DNA of 64,000 nt from Ornithinibacillus sp. 4-3 (GCF_040958695.1 NZ_CP162599.1:3382001-3446000), one strand, 5' to 3'. Shown: positions 45,531 through 55,275, numbered from the stretch's first letter. A program made the numbers and translations. Notes: generated from the letters alone by a model not told the origin.

Positions 45531-46961
45531 ATGGAAAATAATGTGCAAGAATTAAAAGAGTTAGAATTAATTTTTAATCAGTCCATTAATGAAATATTTG
45601 TTACGGATGGAGATGGCGTTTGTATCCAAGCTAATCCTGCGTGCGAGGTTAATTTCGGTATTCCTTTAAAAGACTTAATTGGCATGAATGTACATGAATT
45701 AGTTCAACGCGGGGCATTTTTCCCTTCTGCTACTTTAAAAGTTTTAAAGGATGAAAAACCAGTAACATTAATTCAATCAACGGTAACTGGAAAGCGACTA
45801 TATGTTTCCTCTACTCCTGTTTTTGAAAATGGAAAAATCATCAGAGTCATTTCTACTACAATTGATATTACCGAAATTTTATCCCTAAAAAGAAAAATTA
45901 AAGAAATGGAAACTTTGATTGATACCTATAATCAGGAGCTTATCAAGCTGAAAAAGAATTCAACAGATAATAAAGAAGGAATTGTAGTAAATAGTCCTTC
46001 CATGAAAAAGATTTTTGAGTTACTACAATTAGTAGCAAGAGTAGATTCTACGGTGTTGCTTTTAGGAGAGTCAGGTGTTGGGAAAACACAAGTAGCTCAT
46101 TGGATACACCAGGAAAGTCATCGTTCTAGTAAAGAGTTTGTAGAAGTAAACTGTGCTGCGATTCCCGCAACCTTATTCGAATCGGAGTTATTTGGTTATG
46201 AACCTGGATCCTTCTCTGGAGCATCTTCTTCCGGCCATAAAGGACTTATAGAATCAGCAAATGGAGGCACCCTTTTTCTAGATGAAATTGGTGAATTGCC
46301 TTTAGAATTACAAACGAAGATTCTTCAATTCATGCAAAATAAGACCTTTCGAAAAATAGGTGGACAAAAATTATTAACTTCCGATGTCAGAATAATTTCT
46401 GCTACGAATCGTAATCTGAACCAACTAGTGAAGGAGGGTAAATTTAGAGAGGATTTGTATTATCGATTATCTGTAATTCCTGTTGCTATTCCACCGTTAA
46501 GGGAGAGAAAAGAGGATTTAGTCGAATTAATCTATACTCTCTTAAATCAATACAATCAAAAATATGATTCGAATAAAATCATGTCTGCTCAAACCATGGA
46601 AGAATTGGTTACTTATCATTGGCCAGGTAATGTTCGTGAGCTAAAGAATACGATGGAACGCATATTTGTTACCACGAAAGGCATTCAAATTGATAAAAGT
46701 CTTAACTTTTCATTCCAGGATCATACCGTTGAAAGCACTCAAGAAGGCACAAATATGTTAATGCATTCTGATGAAGAAATCCTATCTACTGCTCTTTCTT
46801 TACAGGAAAATTATAGTCTATCTGAACGACTTGATATGGTAGAAAAAGAAATCCTTCAACGTTTCCATCATGAATATCAGTCAACTAGAAATATAGCACA
46901 ACAGCTTGATTCAAGCCAAAGTACAATTAGTCGTAAACTAAGCAAATACGATATTTATTAG
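45531..46961 (+). CDS. Sigma-54-dependent enhancer-binding activator with PAS domain
   Basis: A 476-aa regulator. Residues 1-115 are a PAS sensor domain, 115-145 a short coiled linker, and about 152-385 the AAA+ domain with Walker A GESGVGKT (179-186) and Walker B LFLDE (248-252). The C-terminus carries a Fis/TyrR-type HTH (TRNIAQQLDSSQSTISRKLSKY). The sigma-54 contact loop, usually GAFTGA, reads GSFSGA (226-231); Ser for Thr is conservative. It is divergent from the HisD-like operon, whose -24/-12 promoter and heptamer sites lie in the shared 327-bp gap. The PAS domain probably senses the substrate directly (inference). Confidence 0.93.
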   Translation: MENNVQELKELELIFNQSINEIFVTDGDGVCIQANPACEVNFGIPLKDLIGMNVHELVQRGAFFPSATLKVLKDEKPVTLIQSTVTGKRLYVSSTPVFENGKIIRVISTTIDITEILSLKRKIKEMETLIDTYNQELIKLKKNSTDNKEGIVVNSPSMKKIFELLQLVARVDSTVLLLGESGVGKTQVAHWIHQESHRSSKEFVEVNCAAIPATLFESELFGYEPGSFSGASSSGHKGLIESANGGTLFLDEIGELPLELQTKILQFMQNKTFRKIGGQKLLTSDVRIISATNRNLNQLVKEGKFREDLYYRLSVIPVAIPPLRERKEDLVELIYTLLNQYNQKYDSNKIMSAQTMEELVTYHWPGNVRELKNTMERIFVTTKGIQIDKSLNFSFQDHTVESTQEGTNMLMHSDEEILSTALSLQENYSLSERLDMVEKEILQRFHHEYQSTRNIAQQLDSSQSTISRKLSKYDIY

Positions 46962-46973
46962 ACAGTTTTTAAA

Positions 46974-47018
46974 GACAAAAATTCCGCCCTCTTACCGAGA
47001 CGGAAATTTTGTCTTTTA
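46974..47018. terminator. Bidirectional terminator
   Basis: GACAAAAATTCCG (46974-46986) pairs with CGGAAATTTTGTC (47001-47013), with A/T runs at both sides. It lies between the convergent activator gene and flavoenzyme gene. Confidence 0.8.
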
Positions 47019-48149
47019 TAAGAATCTTTGTGGACTGAATTTTTCTAATGGAAATTTAATTTCCTCATCTGTTGCAATGTCCGATAGGATTTTCCCAATA
47101 GCAGATGCCATTTTGAATCCATGTCCTGAGAAACCACAGCCTACAATGATATTTTCTTTATCTGGTACTTTCCCTATGATTGGATGACCATCTGTTGTAT
47201 ATCCTTCCATGAAAGTTTGAAGGCGATTTGGTTCACTGTATAAACCTGAGAAGAAATTCTCTATAATATACTTTCCATCCTCAAGATCTTTAAGTGTAAC
47301 ATTCCGTTCTAACGTCTTAGTATTTTCTATTCTATATGCCGGAGTTGCTGAGAAAGACATTTTCACCATTGTTCCATCGATAGATGGGATTCCGTAATAA
47401 CTATACCCTTCTGAAATTCTTGAAATAACAGGCATATTTTCTGGACTAAATTGCTCCATCTGTTTAGCTGGATACCATGTGCCTACTAAACGGCGAATTT
47501 CAATATTTTCTTTGAACAATGGAAAGACTTCATTAATCCATGGTCCTGCTGTTATAATTACTTTTCCAACTGTATATTCTTTGCCATTTGCGGTGATTTT
47601 TACGCCTTTTCCATCAGGCTGTTCCTCTAGCTTTTCAACGGTTGTATATGGCAATACTGACGCTCCTAATTCACGGGCACGATCTACTGCTGCTAAAATT
47701 GCTAATTGTGAACGGACAAAACCAGCCTGCCCATCCTCAATAATAACTTCATCTGCTCCAGCACGTATCTGGGGATACCTCTCCTGTAGCATCTCTTCAG
47801 ACAGCACTTCATGTTCTAAACTATAATCCCTCACACTGCGCAAGACATTTTCCAGACCTTCTGAACCTTTTGTCTCTCCCATAAGACCTTTTGTAATTGT
47901 TAGTAGTGTTTTTCCAGTTTCTATCTCTAATGCTCTCCATTGCTGATAGGCCTCCAATAAAATTGGAACATAATCAGCTCCTTCTTTATAGGCAGTACGA
48001 AAAATTCTCGTGTCTCCACCAGCCGCTCCACGATCATGACCAATCCCAAATTGCTCAAAACCAATTACAGAAACACCTTTTCTTGCTAGCTGCCAAACTG
48101 CCATACTCCCCATAGAGCCTACTCCAATTACCCCAACTTCTGCATCCAT
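47016..48149 (-). CDS. solA: N-methyl-L-tryptophan/sarcosine oxidase-like flavoenzyme
   Basis: A 377-aa FAD-dependent amine oxidase of the MSOX/MTOX family. The N-terminal dinucleotide motif VGVIGVGSMGSMA and the GHDRGAAGGDTRIFRTA stretch are characteristic, and GCGFSGHGFKMA near the C-terminus contains the Cys expected to hold the flavin covalently. It oxidatively demethylates an N-methyl amino acid, producing formaldehyde and H2O2; the exact substrate is open. The start is ATG 48149 with GGAGGG upstream. It is divergent from the formamidase-like gene, 196 bp apart. Confidence 0.82.
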   Translation of the reverse strand: MDAEVGVIGVGSMGSMAVWQLARKGVSVIGFEQFGIGHDRGAAGGDTRIFRTAYKEGADYVPILLEAYQQWRALEIETGKTLLTITKGLMGETKGSEGLENVLRSVRDYSLEHEVLSEEMLQERYPQIRAGADEVIIEDGQAGFVRSQLAILAAVDRARELGASVLPYTTVEKLEEQPDGKGVKITANGKEYTVGKVIITAGPWINEVFPLFKENIEIRRLVGTWYPAKQMEQFSPENMPVISRISEGYSYYGIPSIDGTMVKMSFSATPAYRIENTKTLERNVTLKDLEDGKYIIENFFSGLYSEPNRLQTFMEGYTTDGHPIIGKVPDKENIIVGCGFSGHGFKMASAIGKILSDIATDEEIKFPLEKFSPQRFL

Positions 48150-48345
48150 CATTACCCTCCATTTTGAAATAAGAATTTTTTGAATTATTAATGAGTATAA
48201 ATTTTTTCTTGCTCATCGTCAATGTATCTCCCTATTCTAATTCATGTATATTTTTTGAAAATTCATAAATATACTTGCAGTCCTAAGATGGGTCTATTAC
48301 ACTAGTAATGATGTACAAAATACACGAGAAGGGAATTGAGAAGTC

Positions 48346-49254
48346 ATGGCAAAGGAAATTCATGTTATTGAAGAATATGTTTATAACTATTCGGCTGCAA
48401 ACAAACCCTCGAAAAAGGTAAATCTAGGGGATACAGTGATTTTAAAAACAAAAGATTGTTTTACGAACCAAATTACTAGTGAGGAACAACTTGTTACAAC
48501 AATTGACTTCAATCATGTGAATCCTGCAACTGGGCCTGTCTATGTTAATGGAGCTGAACCTGGTGACTTACTTGTTGTCGATATTGTCGATATTAAAATT
48601 GCAGACCAAGGTGTTACTTGTTCTTTACCAGGAGTAGGACCTCTCCATGACCAAGTAGAAACTCGTACAAGAATCCTTCCAATTAAAGATGGAATCGCAA
48701 CCTTTAATGATATTACTTTCCCTGTTGATCCAATGATCGGAGTTATTGGTGTTGCACCAAAAGAAGGTGAGTTCCCAAGCGGACATCCTGGGGATCATGG
48801 AGGAAATTTAGATAATAAGAAGATTACTGCTGGAGCAAGATTATATTTTCCTGTTCATCACCCTGGAGCATTATTCCAATGCGGAGATTTACATGCAAAC
48901 ATGGGAGATGGAGAAATCATTGGAACAGGTATAGAAATCGCGGGCGAAGTAATAGTTACTTTCCAATTAATTAAACAAATACCAAAAGAACGACCTATTT
49001 TAGAAACAGATGATTACTGGTACACAATAGCTCCTGCACCAGACTATCCAACTGCTTTAAAAAGAGCATCCGAGGATATGCAGCAATTACTAGTTGATGC
49101 ATATGGCTGGGATAAAACAGATGCTGGCTTATATATGTCATTACAAGGTGATGTAGAAATTTGTCAAGCATGCACCCCATGTGAACTCGATTTAATAGTT
49201 CGTTTCGGTGTTCCAAAAAGAGCAGATAAACCATTATTACCTAGAGTAGAATGA
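48346..49254 (+). CDS. Acetamidase/formamidase family protein
   Basis: A 302-aa member of the FmdA/AmdA family, which hydrolyses short-chain amides to acid and ammonia. Typical segments are GPVYVNGAEPGDLLVV (about 65-80), GVIGVAPKEGE, PGDHGGNLDN and GDLHANMGDGEIIGTGIE, with their conserved Asp, His and Glu residues. Formamide is a product of HutG here, so it could complete that pathway, but the two loci are 44 kb apart and this link is only a possibility. The gene has its own terminator. Confidence 0.88.
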   Translation: MAKEIHVIEEYVYNYSAANKPSKKVNLGDTVILKTKDCFTNQITSEEQLVTTIDFNHVNPATGPVYVNGAEPGDLLVVDIVDIKIADQGVTCSLPGVGPLHDQVETRTRILPIKDGIATFNDITFPVDPMIGVIGVAPKEGEFPSGHPGDHGGNLDNKKITAGARLYFPVHHPGALFQCGDLHANMGDGEIIGTGIEIAGEVIVTFQLIKQIPKERPILETDDYWYTIAPAPDYPTALKRASEDMQQLLVDAYGWDKTDAGLYMSLQGDVEICQACTPCELDLIVRFGVPKRADKPLLPRVE

Positions 49255-49264
49255 TATAAGAATG

Positions 49265-49302
49265 AAAAGCAGGATGTCGTGATTATGATATCTTGCTTTT
49301 TT
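49265..49302 (+). terminator. Terminator after the formamidase-like gene
   Basis: AAAAGCAGGAT (49265-49275) pairs, with a G-U pair, with ATCTTGCTTTT (49290-49300), extended by GTC/GAT partial pairing and followed by TTAT. Confidence 0.8.
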
Positions 49303-49411
49303 ATATGTACATATACCTATGATTCCAACCAAATATTTAAAAAGAACCTATCCTAAACTTATCGTTTGTACTATAATAATGAATGAAATTTCACTTGAGG
49401 GATGGGATATT

Positions 49412-50173
49412 TTGCAAAAAAATGTTGTAATTGGAATCTTAACATTTTTACTTATCGTCATTGGCTGCGCTACCTTCATGATAAAATTCCCATTTTATTA
49501 TGAATCTATGGTTGTTGGATTTATATCATTAATCGTTATCCCGCTATTAAGAAAAAGGACGATGTTCCTTTACACCATTACTATTATTATTCTATATGGT
49601 GTTTATTTAACTGTTCGCTCATTTATAGATTTAGAAACAACGGATATTCAATTACTATATACATATAATCATTTATTATTTACAGCCTTTCTATTAATGT
49701 ATTGGATATTGTTAACCTATTTAAAAAGAATGGGTTATGAAAATGAACGTTTAGCTGCTGAGCTTAAGAAGCTTCAGCGATTCTATCCTTCAGGAATTTT
49801 ATCAAATAATGAATTCTATATTCAATCAGACTGGTTATTAAGATCAATGAAAAGAGATAAGAAGCAGGCTTGGTTTATACGCTTAAACATTATCTATGAA
49901 AATAAAAGAGTACAACATAATCTACAATCTACCATAGAAGAAGTTGTGCTAAGATCCATTCGAGATAAATTTGATTTAGTAACATCAAAACCAAATGAAA
50001 TATTCATTATGTTAAAAGATACAAATGAAGATGGAATAAAAATTGTGCTAGATCGGATTCGTTCTAATGCAAAAGAGAAATTAAATTTTATTGAACCACC
50101 ATATGAAGTAAGCATTCATGAATTTACAAATATGGAATTATTAAATGACCTCAACAGGGATGAATCAACATGA
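49412..50173 (+). CDS. YdaK-like membrane protein with degenerate GGDEF-type domain
   Basis: A 253-aa protein starting at TTG 49412 behind GAGGGATGG; in-frame ATGs at 49319 and 49379 lack sites and overlap a promoter-like TATAAT (49372-49377). About five membrane helices fill residues 1-110. The rest has the length and secondary-structure rhythm of a GGDEF domain but no GGDEF motif (KPNEIFIML lies at the expected place). In Bacillus subtilis the comparable YdaK is a c-di-GMP receptor for exopolysaccharide synthesis; here I rely on synteny with the next two genes. Its stop overlaps the glycosyltransferase start. Confidence 0.6.
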   Translation: MQKNVVIGILTFLLIVIGCATFMIKFPFYYESMVVGFISLIVIPLLRKRTMFLYTITIIILYGVYLTVRSFIDLETTDIQLLYTYNHLLFTAFLLMYWILLTYLKRMGYENERLAAELKKLQRFYPSGILSNNEFYIQSDWLLRSMKRDKKQAWFIRLNIIYENKRVQHNLQSTIEEVVLRSIRDKFDLVTSKPNEIFIMLKDTNEDGIKIVLDRIRSNAKEKLNFIEPPYEVSIHEFTNMELLNDLNRDEST

Positions 50174-51417
50174 TGACATATCTACTTTATGTTATCATGG
50201 CTTTCTTTTGGAGTTTACTTCTATTTTATTCAGTAGTTACAATCGGTGGTGTTTGGTTTCGGGCCCGTTATAAAAATCCATCAAAACTAAAGCATTATCC
50301 AAGTGTCGCTGTTCTAATCCCAGCACATAATGAAGATGTTGTAATTGGTGACACCATGCGTGCAATGGCAAACTTAAAATATAAAGGGAAATTAGATATT
50401 TATTTATTGGATGATAATTCCTCTGATGATACAGGAAAGATTGTAAAGGAATTTTCTAAAATTTTTTCTAATATTCATTATATTCCCGTACCTCCAGGAG
50501 AACCAAAAGGAAAATCACGTGTTTTAAACTATGGTTTGAGTATTTCTGAATCTGAGTACTTTGTTGTATATGATGCCGATAATCAGCCAGAGCCTGACGC
50601 GCTAGAAAAATTGGTAGAAACTGCAGAAACAACTGAAAATGCGGCTGGCGCTGTTGGTTATGTGAAAACCAAAAATGCAAACACAAATTTCCTAACTGGA
50701 ATGATTGCTTTGGAATTCCAGGTATTTCAGTTGCTCATGCAATGTGGCCGTTGGGCATTATTTAAACTCGGTTCATTAGCTGGCACAAATATGCTTTTGA
50801 AAAGAGCCGTTATTAATGAAATGGGTGGCTATGATGTATACGCGCTTGCTGAAGATGCGGAATTAACCGTTCGAATTACCGCATCAGGATATTTCCTTCC
50901 TGTTGTACCTAGTTCTCGCACTTGGGAGCAAGAACCTGAAAAATTAAAAACATTTATTAAACAAAGAACAAGATGGCTAACTGGTAATATTTATTTACTT
51001 GGGAAATCCTTACGTGAGTTTGCTCATTGGAAGGGACGTACATTCTTTCTAACTTTGCAACATGTACTGACCTATGTTGTATTTATTCTGCTATTACTTG
51101 TATCTCATACATTTTTTATTCTAAGTATATTTGGTTATGACTTACCAATTATACCAGCTCCATTATTCTTTCTTTGGTATATGAGCTATGTTGTCTATAC
51201 AGCTCAATTAATTAGTTCTATCGTTGTCGATGAAACGATTACACTGAAAAATATCATCTACACATTGATTATGTACTTCACCTATGCTCAAATCTTCGTT
51301 ATTCTGCTATTAAGAAGCCTGCCAATGTATATATGGAGCAGAATTACTGGAAAAGTTATTGGTTGGGATAAAACGAAACGATTTAAAGCAAAGGTTGGCG
51401 AAAATGAGGAAATTTAA
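50170..51417 (+). CDS. Family 2 membrane glycosyltransferase (YdaM/PgaC-like)
   Basis: A 415-aa processive-type GT2. One N-terminal helix, then the catalytic domain with the LIPAHNED substrate motif, YDADNQ (DxD), EDAEL and QRTRW (QxxRW). Two or three C-terminal membrane segments follow (about 290-390). The motif set is that of polysaccharide synthases such as PgaC and YdaM, which polymerise and export a sugar chain. It overlaps the YdaK-like gene by 4 bp and the next gene by 14 bp, so the three are translated as one operon. Confidence 0.9.
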   Translation: MMTYLLYVIMAFFWSLLLFYSVVTIGGVWFRARYKNPSKLKHYPSVAVLIPAHNEDVVIGDTMRAMANLKYKGKLDIYLLDDNSSDDTGKIVKEFSKIFSNIHYIPVPPGEPKGKSRVLNYGLSISESEYFVVYDADNQPEPDALEKLVETAETTENAAGAVGYVKTKNANTNFLTGMIALEFQVFQLLMQCGRWALFKLGSLAGTNMLLKRAVINEMGGYDVYALAEDAELTVRITASGYFLPVVPSSRTWEQEPEKLKTFIKQRTRWLTGNIYLLGKSLREFAHWKGRTFFLTLQHVLTYVVFILLLLVSHTFFILSIFGYDLPIIPAPLFFLWYMSYVVYTAQLISSIVVDETITLKNIIYTLIMYFTYAQIFVILLLRSLPMYIWSRITGKVIGWDKTKRFKAKVGENEEI

Positions 51418-52393
51418 ATGGATAATTGGGATAATTTTAATTAGTGGAGGAATCTTTTTCATAGGTTCCCTTTTCCAAGAAAAGAAAGTGACAAATATGT
51501 CTATGAAAGAAATAATAGAGAAAAATTATATGAATAAAGAAGGATATATTCACGCACATCCTAACCAAATTGATTCTCAATATTTGTCGGAGAGTATTGG
51601 CTTGTATATGGAATATTTAGTACAGGCAAATGATGCGGAGGCATTTCAACAGGAAGTAAAGAAGCTTGAGAAGGAATTTCTGATAGAAACAGACAAACAT
51701 ACCTTTATTCAATGGGCTATCTTTGAAACAGCTCATGTAAATGCTTTAATTGATGATGTGCGAATCATTGCCGCACTCCAACATGCCAGTGAAAAATTTG
51801 AACAACCTACTTACGACAAGCTCGCTGCTGAACTTAAACAGGGACTTACTGGGAAAATGCAGCTCGATGGATATTATCCAGATTTCTATGATTGGTCATA
51901 TGATACAACATCTGCAAGAGTGGTTTTAAGCTATCTAAGCCCTGAATTTTTTCATGTACTAACAAACACAAAACAATCACTTGAATTATTAAAAGAGCTC
52001 TCTCATTTAGAACAAGTGTTTTTTCCTGAAATATATGATTTAGAAATTGGAGATTTTCAGCTAGTAGAACATGTGCATATGATCGATCAGTTACTTATTG
52101 CTAGTAATCGAGAACATATTGAGGAGTCATCTCCTGCATTCCAAGAATGGCTTATTCAGGAATGGGATACTAAAGGAAAATTATTTGGTCAGTATCATCG
52201 AACTACATTAGAACCTGTAGTAAACTATGAATCATTATCTGTATATTATTATTTACATGCTTATTTTGAATTAGTTGGTGAAAATGAGCAAGCTGATAAA
52301 GTCATTGAAAGAGCTAAACAAATAGAACATTCAACAGAATTAAAAAATGTTCACTTTTTTGATTTTATACTTGGACAACAGTTAACACATTAG
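51404..52393 (+). CDS. YdaJ-like glycoside hydrolase (GH8-type) with signal anchor
   Basis: A 329-aa protein starting at ATG 51404 (MRKFKW) with an N-terminal hydrophobic anchor (about 5-25). The extracellular part has a run of helices and LSESIGLYMEY, which recalls the catalytic-acid motif of GH8 enzymes, then DGYYPDFYDWSYD. Similar proteins accompany GT2 exopolysaccharide synthases and trim the polymer (YdaJ in Bacillus, BcsZ in cellulose operons). The family call is moderate, based on the motif and on position as third gene of the operon. A strong terminator follows. Confidence 0.6.
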   Translation: MRKFKWIIGIILISGGIFFIGSLFQEKKVTNMSMKEIIEKNYMNKEGYIHAHPNQIDSQYLSESIGLYMEYLVQANDAEAFQQEVKKLEKEFLIETDKHTFIQWAIFETAHVNALIDDVRIIAALQHASEKFEQPTYDKLAAELKQGLTGKMQLDGYYPDFYDWSYDTTSARVVLSYLSPEFFHVLTNTKQSLELLKELSHLEQVFFPEIYDLEIGDFQLVEHVHMIDQLLIASNREHIEESSPAFQEWLIQEWDTKGKLFGQYHRTTLEPVVNYESLSVYYYLHAYFELVGENEQADKVIERAKQIEHSTELKNVHFFDFILGQQLTH

Positions 52394-52401
52394 GTATCGG
52401 A

Positions 52402-52431
52402 AATCGGGCGACAATGCTCGATTTTTTTTTT
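52402..52431 (+). terminator. Terminator of the exopolysaccharide operon
   Basis: AATCGGGC (52402-52409) pairs with GCTCGATT (52416-52423), loop GACAAT, followed by a run of ten T residues. Confidence 0.9.
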
Positions 52432-52550
52432 GATACAGATAACACAACTAAGCTTTCTAAAATAATCGGTTCATTTAATTGAGAATTATTATCATTTGTT
52501 ATAAGATAGATAGTAGTAATAAATATAAAGAAAGAAGGAGAATTAAAAAT

Positions 52551-53267
52551 ATGCAAATATACTGGACTAAAATAAATAAAATTATTGAAGAGACTCCTGA
52601 AGTTAAAACATATATGCTTGATTGCCCTGAAGGCTTTACATGGGAAGAAGGCGCCCATACTCATATGGCACTAGAAGGCTTTAATGCTGGAGATAAACCA
52701 AATCGCAGTCTAATTCGTCATATGTCTATTTCTACTTTACCACATGAAAATTCCATTGGGATCACAACACGTATTAAAGAGCTATGCTCTGAATTCAAGC
52801 AGATTTTAAGAACGCTTGAAGTAGGTACTGAAGTTGCATTATTTAAAACACATTCCAATGTACCACTTAAACGAGAAAAGAAAAATGTTTACTTATTATC
52901 ATCTGGTGTTGGTTTAGCAACTTTCAGACCACTTATACTTGATTATTTCGAACGTGCTGATGATGTTAATCAAATGCATTCCTTAAATATTGATTCAACA
53001 AAGGATTTCTTATTCCCTAACCTTGTTGTACCTGCATCTGATCAGAATTTCACATCACAGTTTGTCGATAATCGTCAAGATTATTATAAAGAAGTGAAAA
53101 ATCTTGCTGCAGACAAGGATGGACTTTTTTATGTTGTTGGTAGTGATGAATTCCTTATTCAAAACATTGAAGCATTACTTGAGGAAGGCATTAAGCCAGA
53201 ACAGATTATGCTTGATAAGCATAAGTCACAATTACCTGAGTTCTTACCAATTGATGTAGAGGTTTAA
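52551..53267 (+). CDS. FAD/NAD(P)-binding oxidoreductase (ferredoxin reductase fold)
   Basis: A 238-aa flavin reductase-like protein. The start is ATG 52551 with AAGGAGA upstream (an earlier in-frame ATG at 52479 has none). RHMSIST (about residue 51) replaces the RxYS flavin motif, and the LSSGVGLATFRPLI stretch forms the NAD(P)-binding entrance; FYVVGSDEF lies near the end. There is no 2Fe-2S or globin domain. It stands alone with its own terminator. Role unknown; electron transfer to a separate partner is likely. Confidence 0.75.
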   Translation: MQIYWTKINKIIEETPEVKTYMLDCPEGFTWEEGAHTHMALEGFNAGDKPNRSLIRHMSISTLPHENSIGITTRIKELCSEFKQILRTLEVGTEVALFKTHSNVPLKREKKNVYLLSSGVGLATFRPLILDYFERADDVNQMHSLNIDSTKDFLFPNLVVPASDQNFTSQFVDNRQDYYKEVKNLAADKDGLFYVVGSDEFLIQNIEALLEEGIKPEQIMLDKHKSQLPEFLPIDVEV

Positions 53268-53293
53268 GTAATTTTGTTCGAGGTGTAAACAAA

Positions 53294-53328
53294 GCGGGAT
53301 AGTATTTTTTATATACTATCCTGTTTCT
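53294..53328 (+). terminator. Terminator after the flavin reductase-like gene
   Basis: GGATAGTAT (53297-53305) pairs with ATACTATCC (53313-53321) around a T-rich loop, followed by TGTTTCTTA. Confidence 0.75.
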
Positions 53329-53352
53329 TAATATCGTGAGAAAATATATATG

Positions 53353-53730
53353 TTATTTCGGTACAGCTACTAATTCATAATCATGTGGAAGACCCATACA
53401 TCCTTTCAGTGTATAAGTGGTTAAATCCTCATTTGATTCACTCAACAAATCTTCACAATCATACTCTTCAATAAAATCTCCATCTGAATGGTTGGTGACA
53501 TTAATTTGGTTTCCATTGTAAGTCAGTGTATTACGCGCTTCCTGAACTTCTACCCCATATTGAATAAAAACTATCTCATCCTCTATACCATTCTTAATAT
53601 TTTCTACAAATTGGTCCAAACGCTCAATATTCGTAAAATCATTATGTTCATTGATTACTTCATTTTCTTTATTGGACTGACATCCGGCTAATAGGATAAT
53701 AAATACAATAGCTATAATTACGTAGCGCAC
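53353..53730 (-). CDS. Small lipoprotein (DUF4362-like)
   Basis: A 125-aa secreted lipoprotein with lipobox LLAGCQ (Cys17). The mature part (NIERLDQFVENIKNG, then RNTLTYNGNQINVTNH) resembles DUF4362 lipoproteins of Bacillaceae; function unknown. Translation begins at GTG 53730 with an AAAGGTGGG site upstream. It is leftward and convergent with the oxidoreductase gene. Two Cys pairs (CEDLL, KGCMG) could form a disulphide. Confidence 0.7.
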   Translation of the reverse strand: MRYVIIAIVFIILLAGCQSNKENEVINEHNDFTNIERLDQFVENIKNGIEDEIVFIQYGVEVQEARNTLTYNGNQINVTNHSDGDFIEEYDCEDLLSESNEDLTTYTLKGCMGLPHDYELVAVPK

Positions 53731-53767
53731 TCATTTTCCCACCTTTTGAAATATTAAATATCAGTTA

Positions 53768-53813
53768 ATAAAAACATGGTAGCTTTATCTATTCGTTGAT
53801 AAAACTACCATGT
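53768..53813 (-). terminator. Terminator after the AbgB-like gene at 53836
   Basis: ACATGGTAG-TTTATC (53774-53788) pairs, with a small bulge, with GATAAAACTACCATGT (53798-53813), followed on the minus strand by TTTTATT. Confidence 0.85.
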
Positions 53814-53835
53814 CTTGTATTACCTATTTATCTAT

Positions 53836-55275
53836 TTACTTTTTCAAAATTGTCGGTTGAACATCATCTGGGATTGGGCAGGTGTACGGATTCTTCGCTC
53901 GGAAAGCTGCGAATTCTGCTTGAACCTTTTCTAAAGAAGATTCATTTTCTAACACATGTATCGCTGCTTTTGCCATGGATTCTGCTGCACGAAGCATACC
54001 TTTATGTGCAAAGCTGCTTTTCCCTTGTGCTGTCATCTGCCATGAATGTCCAGGTGTGCCAAGTGCTCCTGTTGCTATTGCTACTTGTGCAGTTGGAACT
54101 ACCCAACTCACATCTGATACGTCTGTTGATCCCGCCATCGCTTTTTCTGATGGATGATAATCAACAATTGAATCTGCTAAGTATTTCCCTTCGAATTCAC
54201 TACCATCACCAACATATCCAGAGCTAGCCATAGATGAAATATATCCATCCTTCTCATTTGGTGTTAACGATTCCCAAATTTGTTTAGCATATGCTTTTTC
54301 TTCTTCTGTAGGTTCCTCCACTAAAGAATCTTGTAATGCTGCAAATAAGATTTCCTCAAGTGCACGGTTTGGAATATAATTAGAACACGCTTTATCGAAT
54401 TTCATTGTCATTTTTGTTTCTGTCATTAACGCCGCACCTTCAGCGATTTTCACAACACGTTTGAAAATATCATCCACCTGTTGAACACGTGGTGCACGGA
54501 TTAAATAAAGAACCTCAGCTACAGGCTGAACCACATTTGGCGAAATGCCTCCTGTATTGGTATATGCATAATGCATTCTTGCCTCTGGCACTACATGTTC
54601 ACGTAAATAGTTTACTCCTGAGCTCATTAATTCAACAGCATCTAATGCACTGCGCCCTAGATGCGGAGAAGCTGCTGCATGGGAAGAAACACCTTCAAAT
54701 TTAAAATAAACTTGGTAGTTCGCATTACTAGATAGACTCATAATGCTATTTACTTTATTTGGATGCCATGTTAATGCAAAATCAAGATCTTCAAATACTC
54801 CTTCGCGGACCATATATGTCTTACCTGATCCACCTTCTTCTGCTGGACAGCCGAAAAATTTCACTGTTCCTGGTAGATTATTTTTTTCCAAATAATCCTT
54901 TACCGCACAAGCAGCTGCAAATGCTCCTGTCCCTAGCAAATTATGTCCACAACCATGTCCTGCATCATTTCCATCTGGTTTTTGACATGATTCATTTGCT
55001 ACTTGTCCTAAACCGGAAAGCGCGTCATACTCACCTAAAAAACCAATAACTGGTTTTCCACTTCCATAAGTTCCCACAAAGGCTGTTTCAATATTTGCAA
55101 CACCACGTTCTACCTCAAATCCTACTTTTTCACATTCATGCGCTAAAAACTTTGCAGATTCATGTTCTAAAAAACGAATTTCTGGATGTTCAAAAATAAA
55201 ATCACTAATTCTGATAAATTCATCTCTATTATCTATTAAATATTCTCTTACATGGTCTTCTAATCGAACGGTCAT
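53836..55275 (-). CDS. AbgB-like M20 amidohydrolase
   Basis: A 479-aa protein, very close to those at 31910 and 55300. GHGCGHNLLGTGAFAAACA, CPAEEGGSGKTYMV, SSHAAASPHLGRSALDAVE and STDVSDVSWVVPTAQ are shared, with the metal ligands intact. AAGGAGG precedes the ATG. It is 24 bp downstream of the paralogue at 55300, so the two are a tandem operon. Expected role: hydrolysis of an aminoacyl amide such as p-aminobenzoyl-glutamate; no AbgA partner is present. Confidence 0.9.
   Translation of the reverse strand: MTVRLEDHVREYLIDNRDEFIRISDFIFEHPEIRFLEHESAKFLAHECEKVGFEVERGVANIETAFVGTYGSGKPVIGFLGEYDALSGLGQVANESCQKPDGNDAGHGCGHNLLGTGAFAAACAVKDYLEKNNLPGTVKFFGCPAEEGGSGKTYMVREGVFEDLDFALTWHPNKVNSIMSLSSNANYQVYFKFEGVSSHAAASPHLGRSALDAVELMSSGVNYLREHVVPEARMHYAYTNTGGISPNVVQPVAEVLYLIRAPRVQQVDDIFKRVVKIAEGAALMTETKMTMKFDKACSNYIPNRALEEILFAALQDSLVEEPTEEEKAYAKQIWESLTPNEKDGYISSMASSGYVGDGSEFEGKYLADSIVDYHPSEKAMAGSTDVSDVSWVVPTAQVAIATGALGTPGHSWQMTAQGKSSFAHKGMLRAAESMAKAAIHVLENESSLEKVQAEFAAFRAKNPYTCPIPDDVQPTILKK

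Noticed and set aside
53796..54227. 143-codon frame opposite an AbgB-like gene
   Set aside because: Starts inside a terminator and overlaps a well-supported gene; hydrophobic only because it is the complement.
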